Both the position numbers and the translations under genes were made by a program. Source: Mariniphaga anaerophila (GTDB taxonomy: Bacteria; Bacteroidota; Bacteroidia; Bacteroidales; Prolixibacteraceae). Taken from it: 64,000 bases of DNA. How positions within the stretch are numbered: position 1 is the first letter of the stretch; each line of letters starts with the position of its first letter. Shown here piece by piece: positions 16,250-25,611 of the stretch. The notes beneath the pieces were generated by a model, which did not search any database, was not told the DNA's origin, and worked only from the letters and a program-made list of their open reading frames with translations. The DNA is taken from NCBI RefSeq assembly GCF_900129025.1, contig NZ_FQUM01000008.1:62001-126000 (forward strand), in the 5' to 3' direction.

Positions 16250-19222
16250 ATGATTGTTACGGATAAAAATATAATTGCACTAATTATATCTGTTATTGTT
16301 GTTTTTGGGTGTACTCCCGGCAACAATACAAAAGAAGATGATTTTGAAAATATTTTTAAGTGCAGCGCCGAGAAACTGGATAACAGCGGGAAAAAGTTTG
16401 TCGACGAAAAAAATCAATCCATGGAGTTCGGGAATGTTGAGACCCGCACTTCAGAACAAGCTTATTCCGGCGAATATGCCTCGAAATTGACTCCTCAAAC
16501 TCCCTATGGATTTACTACTGATTTTACTGCAGGAGCAGACGAGTATTTTAAAGTTACTGCCTGGCGAAAAAGCAATGATGATAACGGGGTTATTGTTATT
16601 GACTGTGGCGAAGGGTATTACCATGCCGGGAAATTTGTGGTAGAGGAGCGGAAAGACGGATGGCAGAAAATATACCTGGAAGCATATACTCCGCCGCACT
16701 TTCTTTTTGGGAAAGTAAGAATATTTGTCTGGAACAACAGTCAGGATACCGTTTATTTTGATGACCTTGAGATTGTTCATCGCCAGCACAAAGATTATCC
16801 GGAATATGATCGTTTTTCTGCATTGAGCATTTATGTGGAGGATAATAACCTGAACTATTTCAATAAAAAACGAATTGAAGCATTTGATAATGGTGTTCTG
16901 GTTAACGAAGATGAAGATTATGCCGGGGCTGTTATTTTTGACGGGAATGATTTTTTGAACGGTGAGGTCAGGTTAAAAGGCGATCTGATGGATCATATTC
17001 AGGGCGACAAATGGTCGTTCAGAATTAAGCTGAAAAGTGATTTTGCATGGAACCATGTTCGTACGTTTTCGGTGCATGACCCGGCAACCCGTAATTTTTT
17101 GCACGAATGGCTGGCTCATCAGATTTTTACCCGCGAAGACGTGCTTACCACCCGTTACGGTTTTGTTCCGGTGGTGCTGAACAACCGGTCGAGAGGTATT
17201 TATGCATGGGAAGAACACTTCGAAAAGCACCTGATAGAAAACAGAGACCGGCGTGAAGGCCCAATTGTGCGTTTCGACGAAACCCTGTTTTGGAACCGTG
17301 TTATGGAAGCCAACACAACAAAAAAGGCCTGGGATGTAGATTACTTCGGTGCTGCTAAAATTACTCCGTTTAAGGAAGGCTCGGTAACTTCCGATTCTTT
17401 AAAAACCAGGCAGGCCGAAGAAGCTCAAAAGCTGATGCTGCAATACAAAACCTGTTCGATGCCTGTATCGGAAATTTTCGATGTTGATGTATTGGCCAGG
17501 TATTACGCGTTAATGGATATTACCCAGGCTTACCACGGTTTTACATGGCACAACCAGCGGTTTTATTTTAATCCGGTAACCTGCCTGCTGGAACCGATTG
17601 CGTTCGATGGGTACATTGAAGGCGGTATTTTTAAGCGAATTGACGAGCCGATGATTTCGCTTTTGGATCCTGCCAAATTGAATACATTTCATAAAGAAGA
17701 GTTGATGCTTTACCAGGTTTTTACCGATAGTTCGTTTAATCGAAAATACCTGGAAAATTTGAAGGCGTATTCTGATCCCCTGTATGTTGAAAATGTGGTG
17801 CGGCAATATACTCATCAGGCCGATTCGTTGAGCGGATTAATCAGACAAGAGTTCCCGTATTATCATTTCAATTTTGATTTTATTCGCAGTCAGGCGCGAC
17901 TGGTCAGGGAGAACCTGTCGAATATTGAAAATAATGTTCAGCGACTGAACAGTGCGTTCAGGCAAATCAATTACGAGAAATTCAGAAACCAATATACTAC
18001 TGAAGTCGGTTCGAATATTACTCCGTGGCTGGTTCAGGCTTTTTACAACAAGGGGAACAGAACAATGGACGTTCTGAATTATCATGGCGGGGAAGTTTCT
18101 GTTGTTGGTGTTTTGGTCGCCGACAATCTGCCCGAGAGTTTTTCGCCTAATGTGAAACTGCCTGCTTACGACGGGGTTAACCCGGGAAAAGCAACTATTT
18201 CTGTGCAGGGCGAGCCTAATAAAATACTTTTTAATGCAGGCGGAAAGATGCTGGAATCTGATGTGAGCCACTGGGCATTTAGCGACGAAATCAGTTCGAG
18301 GCAACGTTTAATGAATAGTGCGAATGAGGCAAAATTGACCGAAAGTAGCGATTCCATCATTTTCGACGGCAAATATGTTTTTAACAGCGATGTTTATATT
18401 CCTGCCAATAAGAAAGTTGTTTTTTTGCCCGGAACACAAATTGATTTGGTAAACGGAGCCGGCTTTTTCTCCTTTTCAGCGTTTTATTCGATGGGAGAAG
18501 AAAAGCGTACGGTTGAGTTTTTCTCCAGCGACAAAAGTTCTCAGGGCGTTCATGTTTTGCAGGCGTCAGAACGGTCAATATTAAAACATACGCGTTTTTA
18601 CCGGTTGGGAAGCATTCGAAAAGGCGGCTGGCAAACGCCTTCGGCAGTTACTTTTTACGAGGCCGATGTAGATTTTTCTTATTGCACGTTTGAGGCGAAT
18701 GTTGATTGCGATGATGCACTAAATGTGGTTCGCTCCGACTTTTTTGCTAAAAACTGCCGGTTTATCGATACATTTGCCGACGCGTTCGATTCGGATTTTT
18801 GTACCGGAAGAGTACTGGATTGTGAGTTTGTGAATATGGGGAACGATGCCATCGACTTTTCAGGAAGCCGGGTTTTTATTTCGGGATGCACAATGTTTGA
18901 AATAAGCGACAAAGCAATTTCAGGTGGCGAAAATTCGCAGCTAACCGTGAAAAACTGTAAAGTGAATAAGGCTACAATTGGTGTTGCCGCCAAAGATCTT
19001 TCTTCGGTTGAAATAGAGGGCTCGGAGATTCGGAAAACAGTTTATGCTTTTGTGGCATTTAAGAAAAAGCCTGAATACGGGTCGGCAAGCATTTCAGCCG
19101 AGAATGTCAGGTTAAAAGGAAACCTGACCTTTCATAAAATTGAAGAAGGCTCGTTGCTTAAAGTGAATGGGACTGAAATATTTGGAAGAGAGAAAAAGTT
19201 AGCATTAAAATTATATCAATAA
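16250..19222 (+). CDS. Lipoprotein with beta-sandwich, CotH kinase-like and beta-helix domains
   Basis: A 990-residue predicted lipoprotein: hydrophobic N-terminus with the lipobox VVFGC (Cys about residue 21). Residues about 60-180 form a carbohydrate-binding-like sandwich ending VYFDDLEIV. Residues about 230-560 look like a CotH kinase domain, with RLKGDLMDHIQGDKWSFRIK, RNFLHEWLAHQIF, WHNQRFYFNP and an IAFDG segment that may hold the metal-binding Asp. Residues about 690-960 have repeating short strands (CTFEANVDCDDALN, CRFIDTFADAFD, CEFVNMGNDAIDFSGS) typical of a right-handed parallel beta-helix. CotH of Bacillus is a spore-coat protein kinase. DUF4956 and VTC genes follow after 15 and 3 nt, so this is an operon. 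Confidence 0.75.
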   Translation: MIVTDKNIIALIISVIVVFGCTPGNNTKEDDFENIFKCSAEKLDNSGKKFVDEKNQSMEFGNVETRTSEQAYSGEYASKLTPQTPYGFTTDFTAGADEYFKVTAWRKSNDDNGVIVIDCGEGYYHAGKFVVEERKDGWQKIYLEAYTPPHFLFGKVRIFVWNNSQDTVYFDDLEIVHRQHKDYPEYDRFSALSIYVEDNNLNYFNKKRIEAFDNGVLVNEDEDYAGAVIFDGNDFLNGEVRLKGDLMDHIQGDKWSFRIKLKSDFAWNHVRTFSVHDPATRNFLHEWLAHQIFTREDVLTTRYGFVPVVLNNRSRGIYAWEEHFEKHLIENRDRREGPIVRFDETLFWNRVMEANTTKKAWDVDYFGAAKITPFKEGSVTSDSLKTRQAEEAQKLMLQYKTCSMPVSEIFDVDVLARYYALMDITQAYHGFTWHNQRFYFNPVTCLLEPIAFDGYIEGGIFKRIDEPMISLLDPAKLNTFHKEELMLYQVFTDSSFNRKYLENLKAYSDPLYVENVVRQYTHQADSLSGLIRQEFPYYHFNFDFIRSQARLVRENLSNIENNVQRLNSAFRQINYEKFRNQYTTEVGSNITPWLVQAFYNKGNRTMDVLNYHGGEVSVVGVLVADNLPESFSPNVKLPAYDGVNPGKATISVQGEPNKILFNAGGKMLESDVSHWAFSDEISSRQRLMNSANEAKLTESSDSIIFDGKYVFNSDVYIPANKKVVFLPGTQIDLVNGAGFFSFSAFYSMGEEKRTVEFFSSDKSSQGVHVLQASERSILKHTRFYRLGSIRKGGWQTPSAVTFYEADVDFSYCTFEANVDCDDALNVVRSDFFAKNCRFIDTFADAFDSDFCTGRVLDCEFVNMGNDAIDFSGSRVFISGCTMFEISDKAISGGENSQLTVKNCKVNKATIGVAAKDLSSVEIEGSEIRKTVYAFVAFKKKPEYGSASISAENVRLKGNLTFHKIEEGSLLKVNGTEIFGREKKLALKLYQ

Positions 19223-19237
19223 AAGTAAATTTTTAAC

Positions 19238-19918
19238 ATGGATAAGTGGAACCTGTTTCAACGGTTTTTAATAACCGAAAACGCACAAATTTCCATTTGG
19301 GAATTTTTAATCAATGCCGTCATTATTTTGGTTTTGTCGTTTATTCTCGAATGGACCTATCGCAAATGCGCCAAAAGCCTTTCGGGTAGAAGAGCGTTTG
19401 CGGCCAACTTTTTTTTAATTGCATTTACCACCATGCTAATTATCTCCATTGTGAAATCGTCGTTAGCGCTGTCACTGGGGTTGGTAGGTGCACTGTCAAT
19501 TGTCCGTTTCCGTTCGGCAATAAAGGAACCAGAAGAGCTGGCTTACCTGTTTTTTACCATTGGAATTGGTTTGGGCTTTGGCGCAAATCAGCGGGTGGTA
19601 ACAGTTGTTGCCGCTTTAATTCTTTTGGCAGTAATATGGGGAAGATATTTAACTTCAAAAAAAACAAGAAAACAGAACTTGTTTCTTACCGTTAGCGGAA
19701 CGGGCACCGAAAAACCGTCTCTCGGTAAAATTGATGAGTTGGTGCAGCATGTTTTTAAAGCATCGAAACTGGTTAGGTTTGACGAAACTTCAGATTTAAT
19801 TGAAGCGGGTTTTTGGATTGAAATAAAAAGCTCAGATGACCTTCAGCAATTTAAAAACAGCCTTACCGAGATTAGCCCGGAGACGCGCGTTTCGTTTGTT
19901 GACAACAACTCCTTTTAA
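19238..19918 (+). CDS. DUF4956 membrane protein
   Basis: A 226-residue protein with about four membrane segments in its first 145 residues and a soluble C-terminal domain. The core MLIISIVKSSLALSLGLVGA followed by LSIVRFRSAIKEPEELAYLF is characteristic of DUF4956, often found beside VTC-domain and CotH genes. The conserved Arg/Lys/Glu patch after the glycine-rich helix (SIVRFRSAIKEPEE) suggests an ion- or phosphate-handling site, but no function is established to my knowledge. It starts 15 nt after the CotH-like gene and ends 3 nt before the VTC gene, so the three are very probably cotranscribed. Confidence 0.82.
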   Translation: MDKWNLFQRFLITENAQISIWEFLINAVIILVLSFILEWTYRKCAKSLSGRRAFAANFFLIAFTTMLIISIVKSSLALSLGLVGALSIVRFRSAIKEPEELAYLFFTIGIGLGFGANQRVVTVVAALILLAVIWGRYLTSKKTRKQNLFLTVSGTGTEKPSLGKIDELVQHVFKASKLVRFDETSDLIEAGFWIEIKSSDDLQQFKNSLTEISPETRVSFVDNNSF

Positions 19919-19921
19919 CAA

Positions 19922-20629
19922 ATGCAAGGATACACCCGGTTAGATACTTATCGTTACGAGCGGAAATTTGTGGCGGAGAAAGTGCCGCGACAGGTGGTCG
20001 AATCCATCGTAAAGCAAAACAGTGCATTTTTTGCAACTGCTTTTCCTGCCCGGCAGGTTAATAACATCTATTTTGACACGACCGGGATGGATTGCTATTT
20101 CGCCAATATTTTTGGAGTGGGACAGCGCTCGAAAGTTCGTGTAAGGTGGTACGGGAAACTGTTTGGCGAAGTGGTATCTCCTGTTTTGGAATTCAAAATA
20201 AAAAAAGGGTTCACCGGGACGAAGAAGTCGTTTAAGTTGCCTTCGTTTAAAATCGAAGAAAAGCAGTATAACGTAGATTTGTGGAAGGATTATTTTTCGG
20301 GTGCCGGCCTGCCCGACGACGTTTTGATAAAACTTTCAGGCCTGCAGCCGGTATTGCTAAATGCATACAAAAGAAGTTATTTCGAGTCGCATGACCGAAG
20401 GTTTAGAATTACGGTTGACGACCAACTGGAGTATTACAACCTGCGGCCAACCTGGAACCAATTTTTACACAAGCACAGTGAACACCGGAAATCGGTAATT
20501 GAATTAAAATACGATCAAACCTGGGAAGATGATGCGGAACAGATAACAAATCAGATTCCTTTCCGTTTGGATAAAAACTCTAAATATGTTTCCGGGGTGA
20601 GCTATTTCAGGCCGGAAATACCTGTTTAA
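19922..20629 (+). CDS. VTC-domain protein (predicted polyphosphate polymerase type)
   Basis: A 235-residue protein of the triphosphate tunnel metalloenzyme superfamily. It has YRYERKF near residue 10-16, NNIYFDT, the basic strand SKVRVRWYG, the acidic/basic strand PVLEFKIKKG, LNAYKRSYFES, RITVDDQLEYYN and a final VIELKYD, which together line the tunnel in yeast Vtc4. Vtc4 makes polyphosphate from ATP. In this family position the bacterial product is not proven. No membrane segment is visible, so it presumably works on the cytoplasmic face with DUF4956. A methyltransferase-GT2 fusion begins 9 nt after its stop, extending the operon to four genes. Confidence 0.85.
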   Translation: MQGYTRLDTYRYERKFVAEKVPRQVVESIVKQNSAFFATAFPARQVNNIYFDTTGMDCYFANIFGVGQRSKVRVRWYGKLFGEVVSPVLEFKIKKGFTGTKKSFKLPSFKIEEKQYNVDLWKDYFSGAGLPDDVLIKLSGLQPVLLNAYKRSYFESHDRRFRITVDDQLEYYNLRPTWNQFLHKHSEHRKSVIELKYDQTWEDDAEQITNQIPFRLDKNSKYVSGVSYFRPEIPV

Positions 20630-20638
20630 CTTAAAGCT

Positions 20639-22075
20639 ATGGATATTTACAAGGAAAAAAAACAACACCTGAAAGATTATTTCAACAAGGCGGCAGCAAC
20701 CCGAATAAAGTACCGTAGAAGTAAAAGCTATTACTGGGACAGTATTACCCGGTACGTGGATTTTTTTATCGACGACGAATCGTCAGTACTCGAAATTGGG
20801 TGCGGAACAGGTGAGTTGCTAAACAAAATAAAAGGAAAAGAGAAGACCGGAATTGATTTTAGCGAGAAAATGATAGAGGAAGCGCAGAAGCAGTTTCCCG
20901 AAATAAAGTTTGTTTGTTGCCCTGCTGAAAGCATTGAACTCGATAAAAAATTTGATGTAGTTGTTCTTTCCAATGTTATAGGTTATCTGGTTGATATACA
21001 ACAGGTATTTGAGGAGATACATAAAGTTTGTCATGCCGAAACAAAAATTGTAATTACTTATTACAATATTTTTTGGGAACCGCTTATTAAGTTCGCTGAG
21101 TTTATAGGAATTAAGAAAAGAGGCCCGAAACAAAGCTGGATTTCGAGAAAAGACCTGGCCAACCTGCTTTACCTTGCGGGTTTTGAAACTTACAAGCAGA
21201 ATTCGTCCATGCTGTTTCCATTTTATGTTCCGCTTTTGTCTTCGTTTCTGAACAAATTTTTGTCGCGGCTACCTGTGTTTAACTGGTTTGCGCTTAACCA
21301 GTACAGTTTTGCCCAGCCCGTTGCTAAGGTTAGTGAAGAAGAGGTACAGCGTAAGTATTCGACAACTGTGTTAATTCCGGCGCGTAACGAAAGCGGCAAC
21401 ATTGAAAACGCCATTTTGCGTATGCCTGATTTCGGGAACCACATTGAAATCATTTTTGTGGAAGGAAATTCTACCGATGATACCTGGGAGAAAGTTCAAC
21501 AGATTCAGCAAAAGTACAAAGATACCCACGACATAAAAATTCTTCAGCAGCCCGGAAAAGGAAAAGGAGATGCCGTTCGTGCAGGTTATGACGTTGCAAC
21601 CGGTGATATATTAATGATTTTGGATGCAGACCTGACAGTGCCGCCGGAACAACTGCCGAAGTTTTACAATGCCATTGCTGCCAACAAGGGTGGTTTTATA
21701 AATGGCACTCGGCTAATTTATCCGATGGAAAAAAATGCCATGCGGTTTTTAAATACGCTTGGAAACAAATTTTTTAGTCTGGCTTTTAGCTGGCTGTTGG
21801 AACAACCGGTAAAAGATACGTTGTGCGGTACCAAAGTGATGTTCCGTAAAGATTATCTGAGGCTGGCCGCAAACCGTTCGTACTTTGGGAATTTTGACCC
21901 GTTTGGTGATTTTGATTTGCTTTTTGGTGCGTTCAAGCTGAATCTCAAAATAATTGATATGCCCATCCGCTACCAGGAACGTATTTATGGCGATACCAAC
22001 ATTTCGAGGTTTAAACACGGTTTGTTACTGCTGAAAATGTGGTGGTTTGCTTTGTTTAAAATCAAATTCATGTAG
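20639..22075 (+). CDS. Fusion of SAM-dependent methyltransferase and DPM1-like glycosyltransferase
   Basis: A 478-residue protein with two enzyme domains. Residues about 45-150 are a class I methyltransferase with the SAM motif VLEIGCGTGELL, then GIDFSEKMIEEA and VVVLSNVIGYL. Residues about 238-465 are a GT2 domain with TTVLIPARNESGNIENAI, EIIFVEGNSTDDTWE, GKGKGDAVRAGYD, the metal motif ILDADLTVPPEQ and DTLCGTKVMFRKDY, as in polyprenyl-phosphate sugar synthases. The two halves are joined by about 70 residues. It closes the CotH-DUF4956-VTC operon (9-nt gap). The methyl acceptor is unknown; the sugar or a polyprenyl-linked product is one option. Confidence 0.85.
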   Translation: MDIYKEKKQHLKDYFNKAAATRIKYRRSKSYYWDSITRYVDFFIDDESSVLEIGCGTGELLNKIKGKEKTGIDFSEKMIEEAQKQFPEIKFVCCPAESIELDKKFDVVVLSNVIGYLVDIQQVFEEIHKVCHAETKIVITYYNIFWEPLIKFAEFIGIKKRGPKQSWISRKDLANLLYLAGFETYKQNSSMLFPFYVPLLSSFLNKFLSRLPVFNWFALNQYSFAQPVAKVSEEEVQRKYSTTVLIPARNESGNIENAILRMPDFGNHIEIIFVEGNSTDDTWEKVQQIQQKYKDTHDIKILQQPGKGKGDAVRAGYDVATGDILMILDADLTVPPEQLPKFYNAIAANKGGFINGTRLIYPMEKNAMRFLNTLGNKFFSLAFSWLLEQPVKDTLCGTKVMFRKDYLRLAANRSYFGNFDPFGDFDLLFGAFKLNLKIIDMPIRYQERIYGDTNISRFKHGLLLLKMWWFALFKIKFM

Positions 22076-22115
22076 AAACAAGTAACCTACTCAGAAAAAT
22101 TGTCTGCACGTAATA

Positions 22116-23534
22116 TTACTTCAGGGCTTTGTTGGTGTAAATCTCTCCCCACGCATGTTTTAGCTTGAATTCTTTTATAAGTTTATTTTCATTTTTAATC
22201 GTATCCATTTGCGCAGTAACTCCGTAGGATGTGCATTCGTTTAAAAAGATCTCAGCATCACGATATTTATTTAATATCATGACATTTTTAAAATTCTTTT
22301 CAGAAGAAAGGTATCCCAAATGGGGATTTCGTAAACAAAATATGAGGTTGAAGCTTGTTGCAATTGATTCATCGTGCCAGCCCTGTCCTTCGCAAAATTC
22401 AACCATCTGCTGGTGTGTTTTTACTACTTCTGCATAGCCTAAATCGCTGTCTGCATTTGTTTTCTGCGTAAATGTATAGACAAGAGGAATCGCTGTAATA
22501 ACCACAAGAATTATTCTGTTTGCAATTCTGTTTTCAAATTTAGATTGAGAGAGAATAACTCCGGCAATAACCATGAAGAGTGCTAAAAGGCTTAGCATGT
22601 ATCGCTGGGTGTAAAAATTTAGGGCCGAGAACAATACAAAAACAATAATTTGCAAAGTTGCTAATGCCAGTAATTTGCCATTCTCAATTTTTCTCTTCCT
22701 GATTAAAACAGAAGCCAGGGCAAAAATGACCGCTGCCAGTATTATAATTCTTCCATACCGGGTAAAAATAATTCCGGCAGCAATTTTCAATTTTCTAAGA
22801 ATAGTAGTAAAATCCGCCTGAACATAGTTAAGATGTTCATTAAAAAAGTACGAGCCAAATTCTTTTTTATGAAGGATTAGAAAAGCTCCGTAAATAAAAA
22901 TAGGAACGACCAACCACAAGCTTTCTTTTACAAATTTGGACAGATTCTCTTTTTGAATCAGTGAAATAATAAAATGAAAAAGGAGGAATCCTCCAATAAA
23001 AATAATGCTGGTCTCTTTGGTTAGTACCATCAGAGAAGCCAATAAAGCAAACAACGCTAATTTTTTATTTAAATAGGCATTTGTAGAAAGTAGCAGTAGC
23101 AGTGTAACTAACATTTCGGGAAGAAGCATAGTTGCCTGAGCCAGAAAAAGTGATTGTACGCTAAACAACATCACTGCAATATTGGCTGCCCACAAACCGG
23201 CGTGTTTTTTTACCAGGAAGAAAGTGGCAGTCAACGTTCCCAAAGAAATAAGTAAAGGCAATATATGCACTGCAAAAACAGAAGTGCCCACTAGTTTCAT
23301 CCAAAGTGATGACAGAAAGAAGAAGAATAGCGGGTGTCCTTTGGCGTCCCATAGGGGGAGTGCTCCTGGAAGCAATCCCGGTCCATTTTCATACATTTTA
23401 TATACTGCCGGAAAATAAGACCACGCTTCATCCCAAAAATATGGTAAATATAGATGGGGAAATTTTACAATTACCACAAAAAGCAGGGGAACAATAAATA
23501 GGTAGTTCTTGAGTTTTATAGCACTTATTTTCAT
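22116..23534 (-). CDS. GT39-like membrane glycosyltransferase
   Basis: A 472-residue polytopic GT-C protein, with the N-terminal periplasmic loop motif FPHLYLPYFWDEAWSYFPAV (Asp-Glu at the position used as base in GT39/ArnT enzymes) and then GALPLWDAKGHPLFFFFLSS. Around ten membrane segments run to about residue 365, with a soluble tail of about 110 residues. It probably transfers a sugar from a polyprenyl-phosphate donor to a periplasmic acceptor. Last gene of a three-gene minus-strand operon: GT2 (25612), GT39 with sandwich domain (23564), then this one after a 29-nt gap. Confidence 0.78.
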   Translation of the reverse strand: MKISAIKLKNYLFIVPLLFVVIVKFPHLYLPYFWDEAWSYFPAVYKMYENGPGLLPGALPLWDAKGHPLFFFFLSSLWMKLVGTSVFAVHILPLLISLGTLTATFFLVKKHAGLWAANIAVMLFSVQSLFLAQATMLLPEMLVTLLLLLSTNAYLNKKLALFALLASLMVLTKETSIIFIGGFLLFHFIISLIQKENLSKFVKESLWLVVPIFIYGAFLILHKKEFGSYFFNEHLNYVQADFTTILRKLKIAAGIIFTRYGRIIILAAVIFALASVLIRKRKIENGKLLALATLQIIVFVLFSALNFYTQRYMLSLLALFMVIAGVILSQSKFENRIANRIILVVITAIPLVYTFTQKTNADSDLGYAEVVKTHQQMVEFCEGQGWHDESIATSFNLIFCLRNPHLGYLSSEKNFKNVMILNKYRDAEIFLNECTSYGVTAQMDTIKNENKLIKEFKLKHAWGEIYTNKALK

Positions 23535-23563
23535 CGGTTTAATTCGTTTTGTGTATTTCGATT

Positions 23564-25606
23564 TTAGTTGTATGAAACGCGTTCAATCGATAAGTCGTCA
23601 AAATAAGCCTGTTTTTTGTCTTTGTTCCAAAGATAGACTTTAAGTGACGTTTTTTCCATTTCAGAAGTTACCTGAAAATTAATTCGTAGTAAATCCCAAC
23701 CGTCGCCAGAAGACGTAATATAGTCGTTTTGTGACTTGTAAAAAACATTGGGTGCGGTGGAGCCTATCACCAGACGTGCACTGTTATTATCAGATTTCCG
23801 CCAAATTTTCACCTCATATAATTCGTCTCTTTTTAAGCTGTCCATAAGGTATTCCATGGCAAATTCTGTATTGCTGTCCATTTTTATGGAATATTGCCCC
23901 GATTTTGCAACTTCGTTGGTTCGAGACAGAGCGCTACCAAATAATTCATTATTCAGACCTGAGAAGGTTTGGTTTTTATCCACTGTTTCAAATCCACAGG
24001 ACGCTATTTCTTCTGTTGTTTTTTTTCGCGCAATTTGCTGATATGCCAGGGTGTCGAGTTCATAAACTGCCTGAATACGCCCTTTGTAAATTTTTTTTAG
24101 AGGAAATCCTTTTTCTGTCATTTCTTCCGCCAATTTTTCATCCATCGGGCCACCAACCAGAATTATTTTAGAGCTGTTAAGCTGAATAATATCTTCCAAG
24201 AGTATCTCTGCATTCCAATGCTGAAAAAAATCATAATGAGAATTGTAGAAATATGTATTCGGATACAATTCTTTCAGGTAAGGCAGCATCTTGTTTTTTG
24301 TATAAACATCTCCAAAATTGAGGGCTGAGAATTTATTTAATGAATATGGATAATAGTATATCCGTGTGTAATCTGCATAATTTTTTGTCAGCATTAATTC
24401 GGTAGAGTCAATCTCTTCATTTGTTATTTTGTACCCATAATCTGCATATTCAATTTTTCCCGGTTGTCTGAACGAAAGAAATAGCAGTAGAGAGATTGTC
24501 ATTACCGGCAATACGATTTTTTGTGGTATCGTCAATACTTTCAGAATAAAAAGTATGGTTATACCTGTTAAAAGGAGCACCGGAATCAAATAGTGGTTTG
24601 GGTGAACAATATAATGTTTGGAAACAATTAAAACGCCCAGAATACTGGAAGCAACTAACCCAATAAGGATACGAACGTCAGAGTTGTCTTTATTTAGCTT
24701 TTTGCTTTCAGCTCGTTTTATATAGTACAGAACTACGGATAGTACACCAATTACGGTGACAACAAAAAATATCGGATTATTTTTGAATATTTCCAGCATG
24801 TTATGAAAATAGGAGGAAAAGTCAATTAATCCCTTTTCTCCGTGGCCATATTTTCCGGTTCTGTTTATTAAGTTTCTAAACCAGAAATACATATGTTTGT
24901 ATTCGGGAATTGCAGGAATTATGAACAATAGAAATGACAAAACAGTACTGCCTGAAAAAATCATTTTCTTTTTAACACCTTTGAATAGTATTAACGGAAA
25001 AAGTACCAGAGGAAGAAATGTGGCTTTTGTTGCCAGCCCGAAACCGGTGATTAAAGCGAACAGAAATACAAATTTGTATGAGCTTTTGTTCTCAGAAGCA
25101 GTGAAATAGAGTATTGTAATTACATATATGCAGGTGATAAAAAACAGAAGGGGTTCGGGCTCTACTTTTGTCCATATATGGTCAAGTGTATTCGCGCTGA
25201 TTAATGTTGTAGCTTGTAATAAAAGCGCAGCCCACAACGATCTTGTTTTTTTGTAGGCAATCCAGCCGAGCAGCAACAACACTAACGAGTTCAGGACTAC
25301 CAGTACATATTGAATGGCATCCATAAACTTGAGTGGATTTTTCAGAACATTTGTTACCAGGTCTACATTTTCTGGGTTTGAAAACAGGTGTTTAAACGAA
25401 ATAGTCAATGCTCCAATTTGCATGACAGTTGTTCCCGGATGATCGATATATCCCACGCTTTGTCCGTCGCAAATGGCGGTGGCGTTAGCCAGGTAAACGT
25501 AGTTAGGGTCGTTTCCGTATTTCGCATGCGTTATGTGGAATCCGCCCCACAAGAAAACAACAGGAATCAGGAGAATGCAATATCGCAAGTATTTCGCTAA
25601 TTTCAT
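23564..25606 (-). CDS. GT39-like membrane glycosyltransferase with C-terminal beta-sandwich domain
   Basis: A 680-residue protein. The membrane part (about residues 8-400) begins with a HITHAKYGNDPNYVYLANAT loop, in which the Asp-Pro-x-Tyr may replace the usual acidic catalytic motif, then IDHPGTTVMQIGAL. After a soluble segment, residues about 550-678 contain KSGQYSIKMDSNTEFAMEYL, VKIWRKSDNNSARLVIGS and a terminal QAYFDDLSIERV, strongly similar in pattern to the sandwich of the CotH-like lipoprotein (AWRKSNDDNG, VYFDDLEIV). The GT2 stop is 5 nt upstream of its ATG, indicating tight coupling with the donor-making enzyme. Confidence 0.75.
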   Translation of the reverse strand: MKLAKYLRYCILLIPVVFLWGGFHITHAKYGNDPNYVYLANATAICDGQSVGYIDHPGTTVMQIGALTISFKHLFSNPENVDLVTNVLKNPLKFMDAIQYVLVVLNSLVLLLLGWIAYKKTRSLWAALLLQATTLISANTLDHIWTKVEPEPLLFFITCIYVITILYFTASENKSSYKFVFLFALITGFGLATKATFLPLVLFPLILFKGVKKKMIFSGSTVLSFLLFIIPAIPEYKHMYFWFRNLINRTGKYGHGEKGLIDFSSYFHNMLEIFKNNPIFFVVTVIGVLSVVLYYIKRAESKKLNKDNSDVRILIGLVASSILGVLIVSKHYIVHPNHYLIPVLLLTGITILFILKVLTIPQKIVLPVMTISLLLFLSFRQPGKIEYADYGYKITNEEIDSTELMLTKNYADYTRIYYYPYSLNKFSALNFGDVYTKNKMLPYLKELYPNTYFYNSHYDFFQHWNAEILLEDIIQLNSSKIILVGGPMDEKLAEEMTEKGFPLKKIYKGRIQAVYELDTLAYQQIARKKTTEEIASCGFETVDKNQTFSGLNNELFGSALSRTNEVAKSGQYSIKMDSNTEFAMEYLMDSLKRDELYEVKIWRKSDNNSARLVIGSTAPNVFYKSQNDYITSSGDGWDLLRINFQVTSEMEKTSLKVYLWNKDKKQAYFDDLSIERVSYN

Positions 25607-25611
25607 TTTTG

